Shown one piece after another: positions 49,883 through 55,280 of a stretch of DNA of 55,280 nucleotides. The stretch covers positions 1 through 55,280 of the forward strand of contig PLUE01000067.1 in NCBI GenBank assembly GCA_003164785.1. The letters are read 5' to 3'. The notes beneath the pieces were generated by a model. That model ran no database searches and was not told the origin of the DNA. It saw nothing but the letters and a program-made list of their open reading frames with translations. Within the stretch, counting starts at the first letter, position 1; each line of letters begins with the position of its first letter. A program made the translations under genes and the position numbers. The stretch comes from Gammaproteobacteria bacterium (lineage in GTDB: Bacteria; Pseudomonadota; Gammaproteobacteria; Steroidobacterales; Steroidobacteraceae).

Positions 49883-49924
49883 ACCGCTCGCACCCGGTGC
49901 CGAGCGGTCACGCCTGGAGACTCC

Positions 49925-50467
49925 TTAGCTTCCCTTCTTCCCGGCCTGCAATTTCTCCACCGCCGCCATCGTGTTTTCCACGTGCTTGGACGGATCCATC
50001 GCCGTGTACTCATAGGCAATCTTGCCGTTCTGGGCGATGACGTAGGACGTACGGTTCGCATACTCGGGCTTCTGCACCATCACCGAGTCATACGCTTTGG
50101 TGATGCTCTGGTCTGCATCGGACGCGACCGCGAACTTGTTGCGGCATTCGGTCACCGAAAACTTGTTGAGCTTGTCGATGTCGTCGTGCGAGACGCCGAT
50201 CACGGTGGCGCCGAGGGCCTTGAACTTGTCCGTGGCTTCGGCGAATTCGTGCGCCTCGACCGTGCAGCCGGGCGTGAAGGCGGCCGGGTAGAAGTACAGC
50301 ACCACGGGGCCCTTCTTCAGCGCATCCGCCAACGCGAACTTGAACGGCTTGCCGCCGAGGGTCGCCTGGGTGGTGAAGTCGGGGGCTTGCGCACCGATGG
50401 GCAATGCGGCATAGATCGGCGCCGCCAGGAAGCTGGTTGCCAGGGCGATGGAGATAAAACGCTTCAT
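49925..50467 (-). CDS. Periplasmic peroxiredoxin (PrxQ/Bcp-like)
   Basis: A 180-residue thiol peroxidase with a Sec signal peptide (FISIALATSFLAAPIYA-A). The peroxidatic Cys68 lies in YPAAFTPGCTVEAHEF, and a second Cys108 in SVTECRNKF may be the resolving Cys. GAQAPDFTTQATLGG and the GVSHDDIDKLNKF block fit the AhpC-TSA/PrxQ family. It reduces hydroperoxides in the periplasm. ATG 50467 has GGAA upstream and gives a clean signal peptide. It is a separate transcription unit from the arn genes, although on the same strand. Confidence 0.9.
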   Translation of the reverse strand: MKRFISIALATSFLAAPIYAALPIGAQAPDFTTQATLGGKPFKFALADALKKGPVVLYFYPAAFTPGCTVEAHEFAEATDKFKALGATVIGVSHDDIDKLNKFSVTECRNKFAVASDADQSITKAYDSVMVQKPEYANRTSYVIAQNGKIAYEYTAMDPSKHVENTMAAVEKLQAGKKGS

Positions 50468-50546
50468 GATTGGAATTCCTTGGGAGCGGGATGGGCTCGG
50501 GGCGAGTCTGCGCCAACCCGTTTTTCCCCGCAAGACGGCCGCTGTC

Positions 50547-50574
50547 GAGCCATTTTCCGCCCGGAAAATGGCTC
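50547..50574 (-). terminator. Perfect 12-bp hairpin after arnB
   Basis: GAGCCATTTTCC (50547-50558) pairs perfectly with GGAAAATGGCTC (50563-50574) around a 4-nt loop, starting 2 bp after the arnB stop. It lacks a T-run on either side, so it may protect the 3-prime end or act with Rho. It also separates the arn operon from the peroxiredoxin gene. Confidence 0.5.
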
Positions 50575-50576
50575 GG

Positions 50577-51695
50577 CTAATGCAACAAATCGCGAAGTTC
50601 CCGGTACACACGCAACACGTCGTCGTCCGTCATGGCCGGAAACAGCGGCAAGGTAACCGTCTCGCGACCGACACGGGCGGCAACGGGGGTCGCCTGGGGA
50701 TCGTAACCCTGGTCCCGGTAGTAACGCAGGCTCGGGATGCTGGGGTAATGCACCCCGATGCCGATGCCGCGCTCCGCCAATCGCTTCTGGAACTCCGGGC
50801 GCGTCATGCCCTGTTTTGGAAAGTCGATGAGCACCTGGAACATATGCCAGCTATGGCCCGCATCGCCGCGGGCCGGCAGCACGACGGAAGAGAAGCCCTC
50901 GAGCGCCTCGAAGTAGCGTCCGGCCAGTTCGAGACGACGCGCGTTGAAGCCGTCCAGCCGGCGCAGCTGGTCGAGGCCGACCTGCGCCGCCACGTCGGTA
51001 AGATTGCTCTTCGCGCCCGGAAACATCACGTCGATCTCGCCTTCGGGGTTGCGTTGGATGCCGTGAAAGCGATACTGCTCGAAGAGCTGTGCCTCGCGCG
51101 GATCCGCGGCGGCGATGGCGCCCCCTTCGATGCTCGTCATGTTCTTGTTGGGATGGAAGCTGAACACCACCAGATCGCCGAAGCTACCGATCAGCTTTCC
51201 CTGATACCGCGAACCGATGGCATGCGCGGCGTCCTCGACCACCCGCAAACCATGCTGCGATGCAATATCGTAGAGTGCATCCATGTCCACGGGCAGGCCG
51301 GCGAAATGCACCGGCATGATGGCGCGGGTCCTGGACGTGATCGCCGGGCGCACCAGGTCCATGTTGAGATTGCGGGTATACAGATCGATGTCGACGAATA
51401 CCGGCTTCGCGCCCACCCGCGCGATGACGTTCGCGCTCGCCGCAAAGCTCATCGCGGGGACGATGACCTCGTCCCCCTCGCCGACGCCGGCAACCTCGAG
51501 CGCCATTTCCAAACCCGCGGTGGCGGACGTCATCACGCGCAGGTGCCGCCCGGACCCGATATACGCCGCCAAGGCGGCCTCGAAGGCCTGCACCTTGGGT
51601 CCGCTCGCAATCTGACCCGAGCGAAACACATCGGCGACCGCGGCGATGCTGGCCTCGTCGATGGACGGCCGCGTGAAAGGCAGGAACGCACTCAT
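50577..51695 (-). CDS. arnB: UDP-4-amino-4-deoxy-L-arabinose aminotransferase (DegT family)
   Basis: A 372-residue PLP enzyme. The N-terminal FTRPSIDEASIAAVADVFRSGQIASGP, EVIVPAMSFAASANVIARVGAKPVFVDID and EDAAHAIGSRYQGK blocks are typical, with PLP Lys184 in SFHPNKNMTSIEGG. It transfers the amino group from glutamate to UDP-4-keto-arabinose. The DegT family is broad, but the surrounding arn genes make ArnB the best call. ATG 51695 begins 1 bp after the SMR-type gene stop. It is the last gene of the leftward operon; in enterobacteria arnB is first. Confidence 0.85.
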   Translation of the reverse strand: MSAFLPFTRPSIDEASIAAVADVFRSGQIASGPKVQAFEAALAAYIGSGRHLRVMTSATAGLEMALEVAGVGEGDEVIVPAMSFAASANVIARVGAKPVFVDIDLYTRNLNMDLVRPAITSRTRAIMPVHFAGLPVDMDALYDIASQHGLRVVEDAAHAIGSRYQGKLIGSFGDLVVFSFHPNKNMTSIEGGAIAAADPREAQLFEQYRFHGIQRNPEGEIDVMFPGAKSNLTDVAAQVGLDQLRRLDGFNARRLELAGRYFEALEGFSSVVLPARGDAGHSWHMFQVLIDFPKQGMTRPEFQKRLAERGIGIGVHYPSIPSLRYYRDQGYDPQATPVAARVGRETVTLPLFPAMTDDDVLRVYRELRDLLH

Positions 51696-51696
51696 G

Positions 51697-52071
51697 TCAA
51701 CTCCTCGAAACCAACACCACACCCAGGCAGATCAAGGCGATGCCGGCCACTTTCGCCGGCGACAACGTTTCGCCCAACCATAACACCGACACGCCGGCCA
51801 CGACGATGTAGCCCAGCGACAGCATCGGGTACGCGGTGCTGACGGGCGCCTTGGACAGCGCCGCCAGCCACACGCAGACGCTGGTGCCATAACACACCAT
51901 GCCGAACCAGAACGGCAGGCTCCGGCACAGGATCCAGACGCTGCCCAGCAACGTTTGGAGGCTGAAATCGGAATAATGTCCGAGCGGCCGCACCGCCACC
52001 TTCATCAGCAATTGCGCGGCCGCATTGAGGCCGACACCCGCCAAGATCAGCGCCCACGTCACCCAGCTCAT
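51697..52071 (-). CDS. SMR-family subunit of the aminoarabinose-lipid flippase (ArnE/ArnF-like)
   Basis: A 124-residue protein with four membrane helices (WALILAGVGLNAAAQLLMKVAV, LPFWFGMVCYGTSVCVWLAAL, TAYPMLSLGYIVVAGVSVLWL, AKVAGIALICLGVVLVS). The EmrE-like layout and ASKAPVSTAYPMLSLGY segment match ArnE/ArnF, which together flip undecaprenyl-phosphate-L-Ara4N across the inner membrane. Only one such gene is present here, so it may act as a homodimer or pair with a gene elsewhere. It overlaps arnT by 4 bp. Confidence 0.82.
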   Translation of the reverse strand: MSWVTWALILAGVGLNAAAQLLMKVAVRPLGHYSDFSLQTLLGSVWILCRSLPFWFGMVCYGTSVCVWLAALSKAPVSTAYPMLSLGYIVVAGVSVLWLGETLSPAKVAGIALICLGVVLVSRS

Positions 52072-53741
52072 CGGCGCGCCGCCAATGTCCGGTGGACATC
52101 GCGGGCGACCTCGCGCATCGGGACACCGCGGCTCGTCAAATCGTCGAACATACTATTCTCCATGACGGCATAGGCCTGCGACAGGCCGTTCCATTGCTCC
52201 ACGAATCGCGCAACGCTCGGCATCTGCGCCCGCTCGTCGTGGCGCAATCCAAAATCCAGCTCGCCGCGGTAGGCGACGAGCTTGACGGTTCGCTGCCAGT
52301 AGAACGGCAGCGTCTGATCGTAGGTGCCGACGCTATAAATCGGCACGTCGGGCCCCACATCGCCCAAGGCGCGGGCCAATACGACGCCCGAGTACACCGG
52401 CGCGACCACGGCCGCCGCCCGCATGAGCAGCATCCCCGCGACACACCAACCCACCCCGAGCAACACGGTCGCCCGGGTCACGTCCCGGCCGCGCTGGAAC
52501 AGGGCGATCGCGCCCGACAGCGCCAGCAACACCGCGATCTCGATCAACGGCTTGGCCAACAGCAGGAAATACTGGTTGCGACCGGCGGATTCGACGTGTG
52601 CGGGCGCATAGACGCTGGCGGCGCCGAGCAGCGCCGCCGCCAGCAGCGAGATGACCGCCGTGATCCCCACGTCGCGCCGGATGACGTCGGCCCGCGACTC
52701 GGCGATCAGCAGGGCCAGCGCCGGAATGGCCGGCAGAATATACGGAATCAGCTTCGAATCGGACAGCGAAAAGAACCCGCAAATGAAGACCACCCAGACC
52801 CAGAGGAACACGCCGGCATCGAATTGCCCGCGGGGCGCCCGACGCCGCCACCCCGATGCCAGCACGCGCAGGACCGACAAGGTCCAGGGAATGCTGCCGA
52901 GCGCCAACACCATCGCGAAGAACCACCACGGCTCCTCACGGTCGGCGCTCGGGGTGAGGAAGCGGGAGACGTGTTCGTGCACGAAGAAGAACTGCAGGAA
53001 ATCCGGGAGCCGGCGTGCCGCCATCACATGCCAGGGCACGCTGATCACCAGAAAGACCGGCAATCCCTGAGCCAAGCACAGACGGCGCCACGGCGAGAAG
53101 TCGCGCGCGGCCACGCTGTAGAGAACGAGAACCGCCGCCGGAATGACGGCAGCCTCCAGTCCCTTGGTCATCACGCCCAAGCCGGTGGCCGCCCACGCGA
53201 CCAGCATCCAACGACGCTCCAGGGCCGCGGCGCGCGACGCCTTGTCCGAGTGGGGCCGTCGCTGGGCCAACAAGAAGCCCGCCAGCGCCAAGGTCATGTA
53301 GAACGTCAGGCTCATGTCGAGCGTCAGGAGTTGCCCCAGGACGACGAACAACAGCAGGCTCGCCAGCACCGCGGCCGCCCGCCAGGCCGCCGCCGAGCCC
53401 CACAGCTCGCGGGCGACCCACCCGACCACACCTAAGGTCCCGAGAGCACACAGCGCCGTGTAGAGGCGCGCGGCGAACTCGCCCTGCCCGAATATCTGCA
53501 AACTGAGCGCGGTGGCCCAGTATTGCAGCGGCGGCTTCTCGACGTAGGCCAGGCCGTTCAGGTGCGGAACGACCCAATCGCCGCTGCTCAACATCTCCCG
53601 CGGGATCTCGGCATAGCGCCCTTCGTCGGGATTGAACAACGGTCGCGACGACAGCGTGGCCAGCCACAAAATCGCCACGAAAGACGCCAGGCCGAGGTAG
53701 ATCCAGCGCCCCGGCAGCTCGAACGACGCCCGGCCGCTCAC
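52068..53741 (-). CDS. arnT: L-Ara4N transferase to lipid A (ArnT-like GT83)
   Basis: A 557-residue integral membrane glycosyltransferase. The first periplasmic loop holds the catalytic signature SRPLFNPDEGRYAEIPREMLSSGDWVVPHLNGLAYVEKPPLQYW. About 12 hydrophobic helices follow (LLLFVVLGQLLTLDMSLTFYMTLALAGFLL and so on), then FFFVHEHVSRFLTPSADREEPWWFF, and a C-terminal soluble domain of about 110 residues. It moves aminoarabinose from undecaprenyl phosphate to lipid A phosphate, lowering polymyxin binding. It overlaps arnD and the SMR gene by 4 bp each. Confidence 0.9.
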   Translation of the reverse strand: MSGRASFELPGRWIYLGLASFVAILWLATLSSRPLFNPDEGRYAEIPREMLSSGDWVVPHLNGLAYVEKPPLQYWATALSLQIFGQGEFAARLYTALCALGTLGVVGWVARELWGSAAAWRAAAVLASLLLFVVLGQLLTLDMSLTFYMTLALAGFLLAQRRPHSDKASRAAALERRWMLVAWAATGLGVMTKGLEAAVIPAAVLVLYSVAARDFSPWRRLCLAQGLPVFLVISVPWHVMAARRLPDFLQFFFVHEHVSRFLTPSADREEPWWFFAMVLALGSIPWTLSVLRVLASGWRRRAPRGQFDAGVFLWVWVVFICGFFSLSDSKLIPYILPAIPALALLIAESRADVIRRDVGITAVISLLAAALLGAASVYAPAHVESAGRNQYFLLLAKPLIEIAVLLALSGAIALFQRGRDVTRATVLLGVGWCVAGMLLMRAAAVVAPVYSGVVLARALGDVGPDVPIYSVGTYDQTLPFYWQRTVKLVAYRGELDFGLRHDERAQMPSVARFVEQWNGLSQAYAVMENSMFDDLTSRGVPMREVARDVHRTLAARR

Positions 53742-54661
53742 GCGTCGGCCGTGGGCGCCTGCACCGCCAACAGTCCGGAGCGTCCCGGGATCTCACCCTC
53801 GATCACCGCGCGTATCGGCAGCTGCCGCTGCGTCGTCACCGACTGTAGGGTCGCCATCCGCGTGACCACGGCGCCCGCCTCCCGCCACTTGATGAGCAGC
53901 GACTCGAATACGTCGAGCAGCAACATCCCCTCGAGTTCCGCGTGCAGCGTGAACACCTGCAGGCTCGGATCGGGCGCGGACCGGGAGAGCCCGAACACCG
54001 CGTCGGCGATGTTCGACTCGTCGATGCCGTCGCGGCCGAGCAATTCGTCCAAGGTCGGCAGCGTGGTGGGCAGCTGCGCACAGGTGCTGGCGCCGCCGTC
54101 CAATGAGGGGAAAAACGGCGCCCCGCCCCGCGTGTCGCTGGCGTAACGCAAACCGTACTCCCGCTCGAGGCGCAAGGCGTGGTCGTTGATCTGCCATCCG
54201 GCGGCGGCATGGGATTGCGGCAGAAAGCCGAATATCGACTCGAAGGCGTGCAGACCGCGTTCGAATTCCACGCGCGTCCAGGCCGCCGTGGCATGCGCCA
54301 CGGTGTCCTGCCAACGCACGTGGTCATAGGTGTGCAGACCCACCTCGAAGCCGGCGTCGCGCACGGCGCGCATTTCCGCGCCGCCCTTCCTGCCGATGTC
54401 GGGGCCCGGCAGCAGGACGCCGTACAGCAAGGTTTTCAGGCCATAGTGTTTCAGCACCGAGGTGCGCGCGACCTTTTGCGCGAAACCCTTGCGGAACACG
54501 CGGCGCATCGCCCGGCCGGTGTGGTCGGGCCCCACGGAGAAGTAAAACGTGGCGTCCATGCCCAGTTTCTTCAGGAGTGCGGCCAGCCGCGGCACGCCCT
54601 CGCGCGTGCCGCGCAACGTATCGACATCGACCTTCAGGCCAATGCGCGCGCCTTCAAGCAT
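53738..54661 (-). CDS. arnD: Deformylase of undecaprenyl-phospho-formamido-arabinose
   Basis: A 307-residue polysaccharide-deacetylase-fold enzyme. IGLKVDVDTLRGTREGVPRLAALLKKLGMDATFYFSVGPDH carries the first acidic metal ligands (DVD). FEVGLHTYDHVRWQD provides the His-x3-His zinc site (HTYDH). PQSHAAAGWQINDHALRLE and a late LHAELEGM region complete the fold. It removes the formyl group so that Ara4N can be flipped and transferred. ATG 54661 overlaps the upstream arnA-like gene by 8 bp, and the stop overlaps arnT by 4 bp. Confidence 0.92.
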   Translation of the reverse strand: MLEGARIGLKVDVDTLRGTREGVPRLAALLKKLGMDATFYFSVGPDHTGRAMRRVFRKGFAQKVARTSVLKHYGLKTLLYGVLLPGPDIGRKGGAEMRAVRDAGFEVGLHTYDHVRWQDTVAHATAAWTRVEFERGLHAFESIFGFLPQSHAAAGWQINDHALRLEREYGLRYASDTRGGAPFFPSLDGGASTCAQLPTTLPTLDELLGRDGIDESNIADAVFGLSRSAPDPSLQVFTLHAELEGMLLLDVFESLLIKWREAGAVVTRMATLQSVTTQRQLPIRAVIEGEIPGRSGLLAVQAPTADA

Positions 54662-55280
54662 CGCTCGACAACAGGGCCGATGCCGACGGCAGTGCGTGCG
54701 CGTAGGAATCGAAAATCGCCTTGAGCGCCGCGCGCATGTCGGTCTTCGGGGTCCACCCCAGCTCCGCCGTGGTGTTCTTGATCGACGGCAATCGTGCCGG
54801 GATGTCCGCATACCCCTTGCCGTAGTAATCGAACGCCGAAATGTCGATCAGCTTGGTGTTGCGCGCCGTCGGCGCGTACTCGGGGCGGGACAGCGCGATC
54901 TCCAACATCATGTTCGCGAGCTCGCGAATCGAATAGGAGTTGTACGGGTTGCCGATGTTGTAGATCTTGCCGTCGGCGATGCCGTTCGGATTGTCGATCA
55001 CCGTGGTGAGGCATTCCACCGCGTCGTCGATGAAGGTGAACGCGCGGGTCTGGCTGCCGCCGTCGACCAGTTTGATGGGCTCGCCGCGCACGATGTGACC
55101 CAGGAACTGGGTCAACACCCGCGAGCTACCTTCCTTCGGATCGTCCATGCTGTCGAGCCCCGAACCGATCCAGTTGAACGGCCGGAACAGCGTGAATTGC
55201 AATCCCTGCTGCCCGTACGCATAGATGATGCGGTCCAGCAGTTGCTTCACGCAGGAATAGATCCAGCGCTGCTTGTGGAT
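54654..55280 (-). CDS. arnA: UDP-glucuronate decarboxylase-type protein (ArnA C-domain-like), partial
   Basis: The frame enters from the right edge (IHKQRWIYSCVKQLLDRIIYAYG) and ends at 54654. RWIYSxxKQLLDR carries the catalytic Tyr-x3-Lys of the short-chain dehydrogenase fold. FTLFRPFNWIGSGLDSMDDPKEGSSRVLTQF is diagnostic of ArnA and free-standing UDP-4-keto-pentose/UDP-xylose synthases. It oxidatively decarboxylates UDP-glucuronate to feed ArnB. Whether the N-terminal formyltransferase domain is present cannot be seen. It overlaps arnD by 8 bp. Confidence 0.88.
   Translation of the reverse strand: MHKQRWIYSCVKQLLDRIIYAYGQQGLQFTLFRPFNWIGSGLDSMDDPKEGSSRVLTQFLGHIVRGEPIKLVDGGSQTRAFTFIDDAVECLTTVIDNPNGIADGKIYNIGNPYNSYSIRELANMMLEIALSRPEYAPTARNTKLIDISAFDYYGKGYADIPARLPSIKNTTAELGWTPKTDMRAALKAIFDSYAHALPSASALLSSDA

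Overview
The window is a high-GC (about 60 percent by eye) chromosomal segment that looks like a gammaproteobacterium. Supporting this are the gltX / tRNA-Ala / tRNA-Glu arrangement, tRNA genes with encoded CCA, a fused cysNC, a DUF2058 protein, a Bcr-type transporter and an arn lipid A operon. A relative of the Xanthomonadales / Nevskiales / Steroidobacter group is my inference; nothing in the window proves it.

Layout. 1-2660: the tail of a GH5 cellulase, an IS110-family (IS1111-type) insertion sequence with a long structured non-coding right end, and a decayed VapC gene. 2664-7524: a two-gene signalling operon (hybrid histidine kinase, then a receiver-EAL protein). 7772-12643: a defence/addiction zone with an antitoxin beside a truncated ParE-like toxin, vapBC, a secreted hydrolase, phd-vapC and a GSU2403-type nucleotidyltransferase. 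The last two units sit in small islets bounded by copies of the 3-prime end of the downstream tRNA-Glu. 12722-14554: tRNA-Glu, tRNA-Ala, gltX and tRNA-Val(CAC). 14555-25141: a 10.6 kb island bounded by tRNA-Val and a 46-bp copy of its 3-prime part. It carries an orphan GroEL paralogue, a triple-BON protein and a complete YbhGFSR-like ABC exporter with a NodT-type outer-membrane factor. 25142-28014: truncated acyltransferase and GtrA genes around a large serine hydrolase, then a small hypothetical gene.

28011-36742 is a compact leftward run of eight housekeeping genes: adenosine-kinase-like, metK, ahcY, folD, scoA, scoB, cysD and cysNC. It joins the SAM/homocysteine cycle, folate C1 metabolism, CoA transfer and sulfate activation. 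36784-40394 runs rightward: a Bcr/CflA transporter and then a bufferin-type RiPP operon (bufA, bufB, bufC, bufD) for a copper-handling peptide. 40394-49882 is accessory: glycosidase debris, a HigA-SWIM-SNF2 leftward operon, remnants that look like a lasso-peptide cluster (B2 protease and a PF14907 nucleotidyltransferase) separated by a DUF2281-PIN pair, an alpha-glucuronidase tail, a MazEF pair inside 24-bp direct repeats, a DUF2058 gene and a FitAB-type pair. 49925-55280: a periplasmic peroxiredoxin and a leftward arn operon (arnA-C-terminal-type gene, cut by the window edge, then arnD, arnT, one SMR flippase subunit and arnB) for 4-amino-arabinose modification of lipid A.

The strongest items for follow-up are the IS1111-type element with its candidate bridge/seek RNA, the two tRNA-anchored islands/islets, the bufferin operon with a 24-bp perfect palindrome at the start of bufB, the SWIM-SNF2-HigA operon, and the broken lasso-like locus. 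No homology search was possible; all product names rest on motif recognition.
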